Shown: positions 1 through 9,334, counted from the first letter of the stretch. The stretch: 64,000 nucleotides of DNA from DATGMS01 sp040905145 (GCA_040905145.1 JBBDSC010000201.1:19056-83055); one strand, 5' to 3'. The notes: generated from the letters alone by a model not told the origin. Numbers and translations: made by a program.

Positions 1-128
1 GATCCCATAGGATTTTCGTTCGCATCCAAAAACACCCCTTCTTTTCCGGAATATTCATCCCTGGCAGAGGAGTAGGGGGTCAGGTTGGCTATATGGGGCC
101 GTAACAGTTTATTTATTTGGAATTTCAT
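1..128 (-). CDS. hisC: Histidinol-phosphate aminotransferase, N-terminal part (runs off the window)
   Basis: Reading leftwards from an ATG at 128, the frame stays open to the window edge. It gives MKFQINKLLRPHIANL, then a segment ending FLDANENPMG, which is the typical start of HisC. HisC is the PLP-dependent enzyme converting imidazole acetol-phosphate to histidinol phosphate. The start overlaps the last 20 bases of hisD in another frame, so hisG-hisD-hisC form one minus-strand operon with probable translational coupling. Only about 42 residues are visible, so no catalytic residue can be checked. Confidence 0.85.
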   Translation of the reverse strand, partial: MKFQINKLLRPHIANLTPYSSARDEYSGKEGVFLDANENPMG

Positions 129-1419
129 TTAAATTGTCCTTGAGGTAGTTTAGCCGGAGGGTAACCGCGTTTTTGTGTGCCTGGAGCATTTCGTTTTCAG
201 CCATTATTTCTACGGTTGGGCCGATATTTTTAATGCCTTCTTCCGTGATTTTCTGATAAGTGATTTTCTTCACAAAGCTATCCAGGGAAACTCCACTATA
301 GTTTTTGGCAAATCCGTAGGTGGGCAGGGTGTGGTTGGTTCCGGAAGCATAGTCGCCCGCAGATTCGGGAGTAAAGTTCCCAATGAAGACAGATCCTGCA
401 TTGATGATTCTTTCTACCACTTCATTCTCATCATCCACTGCGATGATAAGGTGTTCTGGGGCATAGTCATTGATCAGATCAATAGCCTTGTCCTGGTTGG
501 GCATTATTACGGCCACACTGTTCTCCAGGGCTTTTTGTGCGATTGCTTTTCTGGGGAGCATCTCTAATTGCCCTTCAACTTCTTTAAGGATTTTTTTCGT
601 CAATTTTTCGGAGGTCGCAACCAATATTACCTGACTGTCTATCCCGTGTTCTGCTTGGGAAAGAAGATCGGAAGCTACGAATTCCGGAATGGCACTTTCA
701 TCAGCGTATACCAGAACTTCAGAAGGTCCGGCGGGCATGTCTATGGCCACGCCTTTTTTTGTTGCCAATTGCTTGGCTGCTGTAACATATTGGTTTCCAG
801 GTCCGAATATTTTATCCACTTTGGTTACTGTCTCTGTACCAAAGGCCATTGCTGCAATAGCTTGGGCGCCACCTGCTTTTACAATTCTGTCTATGCCTAT
901 CAGGTCGGCTGCATACAATATTGCCGGATGGATCTTGCCCTCTTTGTTGGGAGGGGTACAGAGGGTAATTTCCTCACATCCTGTGATATTTGCCGGTATG
1001 CCCAGCATCAAGACAGTGGAAAACAAGGGAGCTGTGCCGCCGGGAATGTAAAGCCCTATTTTTTGGATGGCCTTACTTCTCCTCATGCAGGTCACCCCTG
1101 GCATTACCTCCATGGACAGATCAGGAGTAACTTGCGCTTGGTGGAATTTTTCGATATTCTGTTTAGCCAGCATAATGGCGTCTTTCAAATCCTCATCGAC
1201 CAGATCATAGGAAGCCTTGATTTCTTCCCGGTGGACCAATAGGGTCTTGATTTCAACATGATCATACTCCAGGGCAAACTTTTTAAGGGCTTTGTCCCCC
1301 TGTCTTTTGACCTTCCGCATGATCGGTTTCACTATTTTTTCAATATCCTTTGTTTTTTGTACAGGCCTGGCCAATTCATTTTTCCACTCCTTTTTAGATG
1401 GATTGATAATGACTTTCAT
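109..1419 (-). CDS. hisD: Histidinol dehydrogenase
   Basis: 436 residues, the usual length for HisD, which oxidises L-histidinol to L-histidine in two NAD-dependent steps in the cytoplasm. Family signatures are present: IGLYIPGGTAPLFSTVLMLG near residues 120-140, the FGPGNQYV segment near 205, DMPAGPSEVLV near 227 and LLSQAEHG near 254, where the active-site Gln and His lie. The C-terminal half has the NHTLPT segment near 362. It lies 57 bases downstream of hisG and overlaps hisC by 20 bases. The ATG at 1419 gives MKVIINPSKK, an ordinary start. No damage is seen. Confidence 0.97.
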   Translation of the reverse strand: MKVIINPSKKEWKNELARPVQKTKDIEKIVKPIMRKVKRQGDKALKKFALEYDHVEIKTLLVHREEIKASYDLVDEDLKDAIMLAKQNIEKFHQAQVTPDLSMEVMPGVTCMRRSKAIQKIGLYIPGGTAPLFSTVLMLGIPANITGCEEITLCTPPNKEGKIHPAILYAADLIGIDRIVKAGGAQAIAAMAFGTETVTKVDKIFGPGNQYVTAAKQLATKKGVAIDMPAGPSEVLVYADESAIPEFVASDLLSQAEHGIDSQVILVATSEKLTKKILKEVEGQLEMLPRKAIAQKALENSVAVIMPNQDKAIDLINDYAPEHLIIAVDDENEVVERIINAGSVFIGNFTPESAGDYASGTNHTLPTYGFAKNYSGVSLDSFVKKITYQKITEEGIKNIGPTVEIMAENEMLQAHKNAVTLRLNYLKDNLNEIPNK

Positions 1420-1476
1420 CTGAAGCTATTTTATATCCGGGTTAATTTCCAATCTTGATCTTTTGTCTGCAGCAAT

Positions 1477-2337
1477 TTATAGCACCATTTTTTCTATTGG
1501 GACCACTAGGATACCCTGCGCCCCGGCTTCCCTAAGCTCCTCGATGTTTTCCCAAAACTGATCTTCACTCAAGACAGAATGAACAGAAGACCACCCTTCT
1601 TGTGCCAAAGGAAGTATGGTAGGACTTTTCATACCAGGTATTAAGGAAACAATCTTTTCCAGAGTATCATTGGGGGCATTTAATAATACATATTTATGGC
1701 TTTTTCCTCTCTGGACGGCATTAATTCTAAAGAGCAGTTTTTCGACAATGGCCATTTTGTCTTGAGACAGGTTTTTATGACTGATCAAAACAGCTTCTGA
1801 AGTAAAGATTTTCTCCACCTCTGCAAGTCCATTCATCATCAAGGTAGATCCTGAACTTACAATGTCACAGATGCCTTCTGCCAATCCAATGCTGGGGGCA
1901 ATTTCCACGGAACCGCTGATTTCATGGATCTCTGCGTTGATTTTATTTTGCTTCAAATAATCACCGAGGATTTTTGGGTAGGAAGTGGCTATGTTTTTCC
2001 CTTCAAAATAACCCACTCCAGAATACCTTTCCCCTTTGGGAATGGCTAAAGATAACCTGCATTTGGAAAAACCAAGCTTTTTGAGAACGTCTACGGTTTT
2101 GTCTTTCTCGACTACTTCGTTCTCTCCGACTATTCCCAAATCCGCAACCCCATCTGCTACGTATCCCGGTATATCATCATCCCGCAAAAATAGGAATTCC
2201 ATGGGGAAATTGGTGGCCGTTGATTTTAATTTTCCTGTACCATTGTAGAACTTAATGCCACATTCCTTGATAAGGCTCAATGAATCGTCACTTAATCTCC
2301 CACTTTTCTGAACGGCAATTCGAATTATATTTTCCAT
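1477..2337 (-). CDS. hisG: ATP phosphoribosyltransferase, long (HisG_L) form
   Basis: 286 residues. It catalyses the first committed step of histidine synthesis, joining ATP and PRPP. The N-terminus IRIAVQKSGRLSDDSL and the GICDIVSSGSTLMMNGL segment near 175 (PRPP-binding loop) are typical. The length and the extra C-terminal region of about 75 residues (GMKSPTILPLAQEGW onwards) indicate the long form with a regulatory ACT-like domain, which binds histidine and does not need HisZ. It is the first gene of the his operon seen here. No leader peptide rich in His codons was found in the 270 bases upstream, so attenuation is not supported. Confidence 0.96.
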   Translation of the reverse strand: MENIIRIAVQKSGRLSDDSLSLIKECGIKFYNGTGKLKSTATNFPMEFLFLRDDDIPGYVADGVADLGIVGENEVVEKDKTVDVLKKLGFSKCRLSLAIPKGERYSGVGYFEGKNIATSYPKILGDYLKQNKINAEIHEISGSVEIAPSIGLAEGICDIVSSGSTLMMNGLAEVEKIFTSEAVLISHKNLSQDKMAIVEKLLFRINAVQRGKSHKYVLLNAPNDTLEKIVSLIPGMKSPTILPLAQEGWSSVHSVLSEDQFWENIEELREAGAQGILVVPIEKMVL

Positions 2338-2433
2338 GAAATTTTATACAAATATGGTTTAAATCTTGTTGAAATTTGTTGGAGCTAACTGCAATCACAG
2401 GACACAGCCATTTCGGGCGATATGTTATAATGT

Positions 2434-2450
2434 TTCCTCCTTAGGAGGAA
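2434..2450. promoter_or_regulatory. Perfect short palindrome upstream of hisG
   Basis: TTCCTCC-TTA-GGAGGAA, two 7-base arms around TTA, lies about 100 bases upstream of the hisG start. On either strand it presents a Shine-Dalgarno-like GGAGG paired with its complement. It could be an operator or an RNA hairpin in the his leader. It may equally be a relic, because no coding sequence follows the GGAGG at a sensible distance. Function unknown. Confidence 0.3.
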
Positions 2451-2607
2451 TGATGGAAGGGGTGAACAGCTACAATATGGCATAATGCAAAAAGTCCATG
2501 GTGGGTGATATGTAGATTGATTCTGTTCATTGATGGTCACAAAATTAATCAGGTAATGTTAACAAGCAAAAAAATTAAATGATTTTATTAAAAAGTATTG
2601 CATTTCC

Positions 2608-2964
2608 TCAAGATCTGGAAGTAATTACCACTCTGGCTTGGGGCCTGGGCTTCTCCAGCGGTTTATTCTTTGATTTTAAGCCAAATAGGGGTCTAACAAA
2701 GTTTATCCTTTTTATTAAAAATTCATACAAGAAAAAGGAACCCATGAAAGTCCCCAATATCATTATTGCGGCTTTGGGCCAAAACCCCCACTCTATTTCC
2801 ATCAGGTAAAATCCGATCACCATCATTATGGATTGATGAAGGATATAGAAAGGGTATACTGCTTCATTGCTGTAGGCCAACCATTGGCTGGGGTGATTTA
2901 AGTACCTGGCTGCATAGCCAAAAATCACCAGAATCCAGGACCATACATTAAAGACTTTGATCCA
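2608..2964 (-). pseudogene. Acyltransferase family 3 membrane protein, C-terminal remnant
   Basis: About 118 codons resemble only the last part of an acyltransferase-3 (MdoC/OafA-like) membrane protein: the NEAVYPFYILHQ motif, two hydrophobic helices (IMMVIGFYLMEI and AIMILGTFMGSFFLYEFL) and a basic tail. The catalytic N-terminal His-bearing helices are missing. The homologous reading starts immediately after the yciH stop (TAA at 2967-2965) and stays in the same frame: WIKVFNVWSWILVIFGYAA. A deletion has therefore probably joined yciH to the tail of this gene. The only start candidate, GTG at 2928, would make a 106-residue fragment with no expected function. Confidence 0.75.
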
Positions 2965-3318
2965 TTATCCTCCGGATTTCTTTGCCTTATAGCCGTTTTG
3001 CTGAAGTATCTCCAGCACTTTGTCCCTATGATCTCCTTGTATGATGATTTCTTCGTCCTTGGCACTTCCTCCCACACCACATTTGTTTTTAATAAGCTTA
3101 CCCAGTTCCTTTAAGTCATCCTCGGATCCGATAAAGCCCGTAACCAAGGTTACCTGTTTCCCCCCTCTGGATTTTTTATCCAGTTGCACCTTCAGGTTTT
3201 GCTGTTGGGGAGCAGGGGTGTTTTCCGGTTTTTCAGCATCGGTAAAGTCAAAATTCTCACTGGTGGAATATACCACTCCGTCCCTTTTTTTCCAATCGTT
3301 TTTTTTCTTTTTGCCCAT
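2965..3318 (-). CDS. yciH: SUI1/YciH-family translation initiation factor
   Basis: 117 residues. A lysine-rich start (MGKKKKNDWKKRDG) and linker precede the SUI1 fold from about residue 45. Hallmarks are SRGGKQVTLVTGF, the NKCGVGGSAKDEEIIIQGDH segment and the C-terminal VLEILQQNGYKAKKSGG. This eIF1-like family acts on the small ribosomal subunit; in bacteria its role in start-site selection is known only in outline. Six bases separate it from the upstream stress protein gene, so the two are probably co-transcribed. Its stop codon directly abuts the acyltransferase remnant in frame. Confidence 0.93.
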   Translation of the reverse strand: MGKKKKNDWKKRDGVVYSTSENFDFTDAEKPENTPAPQQQNLKVQLDKKSRGGKQVTLVTGFIGSEDDLKELGKLIKNKCGVGGSAKDEEIIIQGDHRDKVLEILQQNGYKAKKSGG

Positions 3319-3324
3319 AAATGC

Positions 3325-4188
3325 TTAGTCCGTTATTTTCATGGTCCACACAGGCCTTTTGGCATGATTGACCACATCTTCAGCGATACTTCCACTTAAT
3401 AAATGCATGAAACCGGTACGGCCATGGGTGGCCATGGCAATCATATCAGCATTTTGTTGTTCGGCAAATTCTATAATACCTTCTTCTTCTGAAGTACTGT
3501 TATAGATCGATGCTTGGGCATTGGTTAATCCATGGATTTTTACAAATTCCTCGATTTTATTTGTGGAATCCCTGGAGGTTTCAAAAAAACTGGGCGTATT
3601 GATCTTGACCAGGATTAATTCTGCCCCAAGCAATTGCTGCAGGGATTTTATATGCTGGATGATTTTTCTGTTTTCTTCACTGAAATCACTTGCGAAAATT
3701 ATCTTTTTGATTTCAATGGCTTTTACCGGCTGTTTCACGGTGATCACTGGACAACTGGCATGTCTTACGACTTTTTCGGTGTTGGAGCCAATCAACAGTT
3801 CTTCCAAGCCACTGGATCCTTTTGAACCCATGACAACCAAATCAGCTTTGATCTCTGCAATTTCGTTTGCAATTCCAGCGTAGGGGTTGCCAAATGAGAT
3901 CCTGGTACTGAATTGGTAAGGTTTGTTTTGGTGTTTTTCCTTAAGCTCCTCCAATTGCTTCTTCCTTTTTTCCACAAGTTCTATCATGTAAACCTGATTT
4001 AACTGTGCGGAATCCAGGTTCATTTCGCCCATAGTGCTAAAACTTTGGGCGGTTGGAATTTCGACGACATGGACAAGCTTCAGCTGGCCTTGGGCTTTTT
4101 CGGCAAGCTGTTGTGCAAAATCAAAGGCATTCTGGGCCTCATCGGAAAAGTCAAAAGGAACTAATATTGTTTGCATGTTCATTTTCAT
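3325..4188 (-). CDS. Universal stress protein with two tandem UspA domains
   Basis: 287 residues, twice the length of a single UspA domain. Domain 1 (about 5-150) ends with GSKGSSGLEELLIGSNTEKV and domain 2 (about 160-285) with ATHGRTGFMHLLSGSIAEDV. Both fit the G-2X-G-9X-G(S/T) nucleotide-binding motif, so both halves probably bind ATP. The family is cytoplasmic and linked to stress survival; no specific substrate can be read from sequence. Three Met codons open the reading frame (MKMNMQTILVPF), and the third, giving MQTILVPFDFS, is an equally plausible start. The gene is followed closely by yciH. Confidence 0.94.
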   Translation of the reverse strand: MKMNMQTILVPFDFSDEAQNAFDFAQQLAEKAQGQLKLVHVVEIPTAQSFSTMGEMNLDSAQLNQVYMIELVEKRKKQLEELKEKHQNKPYQFSTRISFGNPYAGIANEIAEIKADLVVMGSKGSSGLEELLIGSNTEKVVRHASCPVITVKQPVKAIEIKKIIFASDFSEENRKIIQHIKSLQQLLGAELILVKINTPSFFETSRDSTNKIEEFVKIHGLTNAQASIYNSTSEEEGIIEFAEQQNADMIAMATHGRTGFMHLLSGSIAEDVVNHAKRPVWTMKITD

Positions 4189-4241
4189 TGAGGGTTAGAT
4201 GTAAGAAAAAGTAATTGTCATGTTAAATCTAAAGATTTATT

Positions 4242-5159
4242 TTATTTTAAAAAAATAATACCTGTCCCAAAAGCCATAACCCAAACCAAAGTGGAAATGG
4301 CCATTTTTTTTAAATAGGGATCGATTTCCTTAGAGGTCTTCTTTTTTTTTGAGATGGCCTGGCCAATCTTCATCATAACGGGTGCCATGAGCAATGCCAA
4401 AAGTCCCCCCCAGGCTTGTTCCATTATTACAAACACGACTAAAGCAATGTTTCCCGTAATGATTAAAAACCAATTGTATTTTACTGCCGCTGCTCTACCT
4501 ATGCGGACAGGGATTGATTTTTTGCCTGCCTTGGTATCGGAATCAATATCTCTGATATTGTTAATGTTCAATACTGATGTACTGAACAACCCGAGGGATA
4601 AAGCAGGCAAAATCAATTTTGGCGAAAACTCCATGGTATGAAGGTAATAAGTGCCCAATACACCCACCACTCCAAAAAACATGAAAACAGAAATGTCTCC
4701 TAAACCCACATAACCATAAGGCTTGGGTCCAGAGGTATAAGTGATAGCGGCAACAATAGCCAAAATTCCTAACGCAATAAAAGAAAGGAAGACATAAAAC
4801 CCACTGATGGAAACATATAACAACAAAACACCACTTATGAAGGACAGCGCAGCAAAAAGGACCATGGCCTTTTTCATTTCTTCAGGGCTGATAATTCCTG
4901 ATTGTACCGCTCTGACGGGTCCTTTTCGGTCAATGCTGTCAGCTCCATGGTAACTGTCACCGTAATCATTGGCAAGGTTGCTCAGTATCTGTAGCAAGGT
5001 GGTGGTAAGGACTGCAAAAAGCAATACTTCCCATCTGAACAAACCTTTATAAAATGCGATGAAACTGGCCATTAGAATACTTGCCAAAGCTAAAGGCAGG
5101 GTTCTTAACCTAACTGCGTGCAGCCAGGCCTGTTTTTTATTGGATAGGAAAATCTCCAC
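4242..5159 (-). CDS. menA: 1,4-dihydroxy-2-naphthoate polyprenyltransferase
   Basis: 305 residues with about eight or nine hydrophobic helices, a UbiA-superfamily integral membrane prenyltransferase. The two aspartate-rich motifs that bind the prenyl diphosphate through Mg2+ are visible: NLANDYGDSYHGAD near residue 62 and NNIRDIDSDTKAGKKSIP near 200. It attaches the polyprenyl tail to dihydroxynaphthoate in menaquinone synthesis. The start MEIFLSNKKQAWLHAVRLRT is typical. It stands alone here, with no other men genes in the window. Confidence for MenA over other UbiA members is high because of the HAVRLRTLPLA start. Confidence 0.92.
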   Translation of the reverse strand: MEIFLSNKKQAWLHAVRLRTLPLALASILMASFIAFYKGLFRWEVLLFAVLTTTLLQILSNLANDYGDSYHGADSIDRKGPVRAVQSGIISPEEMKKAMVLFAALSFISGVLLLYVSISGFYVFLSFIALGILAIVAAITYTSGPKPYGYVGLGDISVFMFFGVVGVLGTYYLHTMEFSPKLILPALSLGLFSTSVLNINNIRDIDSDTKAGKKSIPVRIGRAAAVKYNWFLIITGNIALVVFVIMEQAWGGLLALLMAPVMMKIGQAISKKKKTSKEIDPYLKKMAISTLVWVMAFGTGIIFLK

Positions 5160-5221
5160 AAATAGTTGAATGAAATTTAATAAGCGACAAAGTTAAACCA
5201 AGGGTATGGGTTGGATGGAAA

Positions 5222-5806
5222 TCAGGCTTTTATTAAGCTAATGATTTCCTCATCCATAGGTTCTACGGAAGAAGGAAAGAATTTTTTTAATTCCCCATTT
5301 TCATCGATGAAATATTTACAAAAGTTCCAAGTGGGTTCTTTGTCATTCCATCCGTTCAGGTCTTTATCAGACAACCATCTGTACAAGGGATGCTTATCGG
5401 CACCTTTGACCGATACTTTGTCAAACATCTGAAAGGTGACGCCATAATTTTCGCTGCAAAACTTCTTGATGTCTTCATTGGTTCCGGGTTCCTGCCCCCC
5501 AAAATTATTGGCCGGAAAACCTAAGATGACCAGTTCATCACCATATTTTTCATTCAATTCCTGTAATTCAGCATACTGGGGGGTATAACCGCATTTGGAG
5601 GCTACATTCACAATCAATACTTTTTTGCCTTTATATTGGTTGAAATCAATTTCATTTCCATCAATGTCTTTCATCTTAAAATCATAAAAGGATTTTTCCA
5701 TCAGCATATCTTCGAGATTTTGAAATTCTTCATTTGAAGTTTCGGATTGACTGGCTGTATTACAGGCCAGTGAAATAAATGCGAATAATAGGAGCAGTGT
5801 TTTCAT
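5222..5806 (-). CDS. Glutathione peroxidase-like lipoprotein
   Basis: 194 residues from the ATG at 5806. A longer frame to 5851 would add 15 residues without family similarity, so MKTLLLLFAFISLACNT is preferred. It has a lipobox with Cys15, so it is probably membrane-anchored outside the cytoplasm. The thioredoxin-fold domain carries the peroxidatic Cys72 in VASKCGYTPQY, the resolving-side NNFGGQEPG motif and WNFCKYFID, so Cys, Gln and Trp/Asn of the catalytic tetrad are present. It reduces peroxides, in bacteria usually with thioredoxin and not glutathione. It uses Cys, not selenocysteine. Confidence 0.93.
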   Translation of the reverse strand: MKTLLLLFAFISLACNTASQSETSNEEFQNLEDMLMEKSFYDFKMKDIDGNEIDFNQYKGKKVLIVNVASKCGYTPQYAELQELNEKYGDELVILGFPANNFGGQEPGTNEDIKKFCSENYGVTFQMFDKVSVKGADKHPLYRWLSDKDLNGWNDKEPTWNFCKYFIDENGELKKFFPSSVEPMDEEIISLIKA

Positions 5807-5896
5807 ATGTATATAATAGTTTTTATGGTCATATGGAACCTCGCAGAGCAATCATCATCTTGGGAGAGAATCTTAATTAGGCTCGGTGTTTCATAG

Positions 5897-7687
5897 TTAC
5901 ATTCTTTCGGGGACATTGATACCCAATAATTTCATGCCTGATTGGATGGTTTTGGCCACTTGGGCTGATAGGGATATCCTAAAAGCCTGTGCTTTTTTAT
6001 CTGACTCATTAAAGATAGGGACTTCTGCGTAAAAACGGTTATATTCCTTGGCTAAATCAAACAAATATTGTGCAATAATGGCAGGGGAAAAATCTTCCCC
6101 AGCTTGTTTTATTTTTTTCCCGTAGTCGTTCAAAAGGATGATCAGCTCTTTTTCTGTTCCCTCAATTTGGGGGATTCCTGTAAAACCCGCCACGGTTAAA
6201 TCCACGCCGATTTGATGGGCTTTTCTCAGGATAGAAGAAATCCGGGCATGGGAATATTGTATAAAAGGGCCTGTATTGCCCTGAAATTGTATAGATTCCT
6301 GAGGGTTAAAAAGCATTCTCTTTTTTGGATCCACCTTAAGTAGAAAGTATTTTAGAGCACCCAAACCCAAAGTTTCATAAAGTTCCTTAGCCTGTTCTTC
6401 ATTGAATCCTTCTATTTTGCCCAATTCCTGGGTATGTGCGGCAGCGGTGTCTATCATTTCCTGCATCAGATCATCCGCATCTACCACGGTTCCTTCCCTG
6501 GATTTCATTTTGCCAGAAGGCAAATCCACCATTCCATAGGAAAGATGGTATAACCCCTCCCCGTAGGGGCGGCCCAACTTTTTCAATATTTTGAAAAGTA
6601 CCTCAAAATGATAATCCTGTTCGTTCCCCACCACATAAACAGAGCGGTCAATTTTAAAATCCTGATATTTTAGATCTGCTGTCCCCATGTCCTGCGTGAT
6701 ATAGACGGAGGTTCCATCCCTCCTTAATACCAATTTCTCCTCGAGTCCTTCTTCCTCCAGGTCCACCCATACTGATCCGTTTTCCTTTTTGAAAAAAGTC
6801 CATTTTTGTAAGCCCTCTTCCACAATGCTTTTTCCGAGTAGGTAAGTATCCGATTCATAGTAAAACTTATCAAACTCCACGCCCATTTTTTCATAGGTAG
6901 TGTCAAATCCCTCGTAGACCCACGAATTCATGGTTTTCCAGAGCTGGACCACCTCCGCATCACCGGCTTCCCATTTGAAAAGCATCTCCTGGGCTTCTTG
7001 AATCAGAGGTGCCGATTTTTTGGCATCTTCATCTGTATGGCCTTTTTCTACCAGTTCAGCAATTTGTTTTTTATAGGCCGAGTCAAAAAGGACATAATAT
7101 TTCCCGACCAGATGGTCTCCTTTCAGACCGGAGGATTCAGGAGTTTCTCCTTTACCAAAATGTTGATAAGCGACCATGGACTTACAGATATGGATCCCTC
7201 TGTCATTGACCAAATTGGCCCTTATCACTTCATATCCATTGGCTTTGAGTATTTCAGAGATGGAATACCCGAGGAAATTATTCCTTAAATGGCCCAAGTG
7301 AAGCGGCTTATTGGTATTTGGGGAGCTGTATTCTACCATCACTTTCTGGCCGTTGGAAGGGAATTGCCCAAAATGTTCGTCCTGTACAATATTTTCAAAA
7401 ATCTCCAACCATGAAAGTTCATCAACAGAAATATTAAGGAACCCTTTGACCACATTATAATCACTTATAACATCTGAGTGAGCTTTTATGAATTCTCCTA
7501 TCCTGGCTCCACTTTCTTCAGGGGAAGCTTTGGTGACTTTCGAATAGGGAAACATCACAAAAGTATAATTCCCTGCAAATTCTTTTCGTGTAGGTTGAAG
7601 GGACAAGGTGGATGTTTCAATTTGATGATCATATAGCTCCTCAAAGGCCTTACTGATCTCCTGTAATATTTGTTCCTGAATGATCAT
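5897..7687 (-). CDS. argS: Arginyl-tRNA synthetase
   Basis: 596 residues, a class Ia aminoacyl-tRNA synthetase. An N-terminal additional domain (1-110) for D-loop recognition is followed by the Rossmann fold with the HIGH-like motif KPLHLGHLRNN near 128. The KMSK-loop equivalent LPSGKMKSREGTVV lies near 395. The C-terminal anticodon-binding DALR domain ends in GMKLLGINVPERM. Conserved YSSPNTNKP is visible. The open reading frame is intact. It sits between the peroxidase and arginase genes, all on the minus strand with ordinary intergenic spacing. Confidence 0.98.
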   Translation of the reverse strand: MIIQEQILQEISKAFEELYDHQIETSTLSLQPTRKEFAGNYTFVMFPYSKVTKASPEESGARIGEFIKAHSDVISDYNVVKGFLNISVDELSWLEIFENIVQDEHFGQFPSNGQKVMVEYSSPNTNKPLHLGHLRNNFLGYSISEILKANGYEVIRANLVNDRGIHICKSMVAYQHFGKGETPESSGLKGDHLVGKYYVLFDSAYKKQIAELVEKGHTDEDAKKSAPLIQEAQEMLFKWEAGDAEVVQLWKTMNSWVYEGFDTTYEKMGVEFDKFYYESDTYLLGKSIVEEGLQKWTFFKKENGSVWVDLEEEGLEEKLVLRRDGTSVYITQDMGTADLKYQDFKIDRSVYVVGNEQDYHFEVLFKILKKLGRPYGEGLYHLSYGMVDLPSGKMKSREGTVVDADDLMQEMIDTAAAHTQELGKIEGFNEEQAKELYETLGLGALKYFLLKVDPKKRMLFNPQESIQFQGNTGPFIQYSHARISSILRKAHQIGVDLTVAGFTGIPQIEGTEKELIILLNDYGKKIKQAGEDFSPAIIAQYLFDLAKEYNRFYAEVPIFNESDKKAQAFRISLSAQVAKTIQSGMKLLGINVPERM

Positions 7688-7775
7688 GTTGTTTATTAAA
7701 ATCTGTTTTTAGTACCGAAAAACTCCAATTGGCAGTGGTGGGATTCCCATCTACCTACTGTTTTTCAGTCATTGA

Positions 7776-8726
7776 TCAAAAATTGGCCACCAAAGACTTG
7801 GTGGTGGATTCCAATATTTCAAAAGCATTTTCCGCCATTAAATTCTCGGTGTCCAGGGTAGGGTTCACTTCCACTATTTCCCAACAGCAGACTCTTCTAT
7901 CTTTGATCAGTTCTGTGTTCAGTTGAATGGCTTCTTCTACCGTCAAACCTTCGGCAACGGGTGTTCCAGTACCCATGGAGATAGAACTGTCCAAGCTGTC
8001 CACGTCAAATGAGATGTAGATTTGGTCACAAGCTTTTAGGACTTCCAAAGCCTTTTTGGCAATAGGGGCTATCCCTTCTTTCCTTATTTCCTTAATGGTG
8101 AAATTTTTGATGCCATGTATTTCAATTAAATAATCTTCAGCTTCTTCGGTGTCCCTTACCGAGATATAGACGATATCTTCAGCTAAGATCTTAGATCCCT
8201 CTCCACCGATCTTTTTTATTTTATCCCAATAGGCGATAGCTTCCGTTCCGGGTTCATTGATTTGACAAATCTTATTATCGGTTCCGATGCACATGGCCAG
8301 GGGCATTCCATGGATATTCCCAGATGGAGTGGTGTAGGGAGTATGTAGGTCAGCATGGGCATCAATCCATATCACCCCCAGCCTTTTGTCTGGATCAGCA
8401 GCTTTTATGCCCATAATGGTGCCTGCTGCCGTGGAGTGATCTCCTGCCAGGACTATGGGGAATTTCTTTTTCAATCTTAATTTCTTGATGGTTTCACAGA
8501 CATTATTCAATACCTGATACACGCCATCTATGTATTTTGCCTTGGGGAATTTATTCCCCTTCCAGAGGTAGTCATTGGTATCCGGAACATTAATGGGATT
8601 AAATTTGGAGAAAAAGTCCGATTTTTTATCCAAGCTGGCGACTTTCAGCGCATCAATCCCCAAGCTTGCGCCACGAGTTCCTGCTGCAATTTCAGACCGT
8701 ACTTCCACTAATTTTATATTCCGCAT
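7776..8726 (-). CDS. rocF: Arginase (ureohydrolase family)
   Basis: 316 residues of the arginase/agmatinase fold, hydrolysing a guanidino substrate to urea with a binuclear Mn centre. Metal-ligand motifs are all present: VLAGDHSTAAGT near 115, IDAHADLHTP near 140 and ISFDVDSLDSS near 238. The segment around TTPSGNIHGMPLA favours arginase over agmatinase, because agmatinases usually differ there. It lies 88 bases upstream of argS. A SpeA-type arginine decarboxylase is about 3 kb away, so arginine could be routed either to ornithine or to agmatine. Specificity is inferred. Confidence 0.9.
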   Translation of the reverse strand: MRNIKLVEVRSEIAAGTRGASLGIDALKVASLDKKSDFFSKFNPINVPDTNDYLWKGNKFPKAKYIDGVYQVLNNVCETIKKLRLKKKFPIVLAGDHSTAAGTIMGIKAADPDKRLGVIWIDAHADLHTPYTTPSGNIHGMPLAMCIGTDNKICQINEPGTEAIAYWDKIKKIGGEGSKILAEDIVYISVRDTEEAEDYLIEIHGIKNFTIKEIRKEGIAPIAKKALEVLKACDQIYISFDVDSLDSSISMGTGTPVAEGLTVEEAIQLNTELIKDRRVCCWEIVEVNPTLDTENLMAENAFEILESTTKSLVANF

Positions 8727-9034
8727 TTCTCTTTGCTTTTATGCCGGTGCTTGAAGGTATCCTCCTTTACCAGACCCAAAAATAGGGTTTAAAACTTAAT
8801 GCAAAATTAGGGAAATTTAATGGTAATTCCTTTTTTAGGAGTAGGAAGGGAGTACCCATTTCCTGAGGCTTCCAGATAGCTGTTATTGAACTTGATTACC
8901 ATCTGTTAAATATAAAAAAAAATTTCACAAAACGTGAAATTCAAAATCATTAAATTTATTGCTGTGATACTGTTTTCAGATTAAGGGAATGAAGCAGTAC
9001 ATTTTCTGCCAAAGCCAGAAGCAAATACTCAATA
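8727..9034. other. Intergenic region with one hairpin
   Basis: No open frame with coding character was seen in these 308 bases. A perfect inverted repeat AATTTCAC / GTGAAATT lies at 8921-8928 and 8934-8941. It could terminate transcription of the TolC remnant or act as an operator for arginase. Nothing else is recognisable. Confidence 0.4.
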
Positions 9035-9334
9035 TCATTGCCATCCCCCGCCAAGGACCCGGTAGAGTTCAATGTCGGAAACGAGAATTTCCATGCGGGT
9101 GGATACCAGCTCGAGTTCCGTATCCAGAGCATTGCTTTGGGCGGTGATCACTTCCAGGTAGTTGGCAAGGCCACTTTTGAACAAAAGGTCGGCATTTTGT
9201 ACCGCAGTTTGCGCATTGGCCAATCGCATTTCGGCGATCTCAAACTCTTCCAGTAATTTCTGGATACGGACTAGCTCATTGGACACTTCCGTCACCGCGT
9301 TCAGCACATTTTCCCGAAAAGCAAGTATTGGTAC
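9035..9334 (-). pseudogene. TolC-family efflux outer-membrane protein, C-terminal remnant
   Basis: About 100 residues match only the end of an RND-type outer-membrane factor: LAFRENVLNAVTEVSNELV, the coiled helix with AQTAVQNADLLFKSGLANYLEV, then DIELYRVLGGGWQ and the stop. The complete family is around 450 residues, so the beta-barrel and first helical repeat are gone. Upstream, the frame continues without a shift into the IS110 remnant. No inner-membrane pump or adaptor gene is nearby, so this is an orphan relic and probably inactive. Confidence 0.75.

Noticed and set aside
175..1242. Open frames on the plus strand opposite hisD
   Set aside because: They are antisense shadows of a well-supported gene and show no family similarity.
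5807..5851. Upstream extension of the glutathione peroxidase gene
   Set aside because: It would place 15 non-conserved residues before a complete lipoprotein signal.
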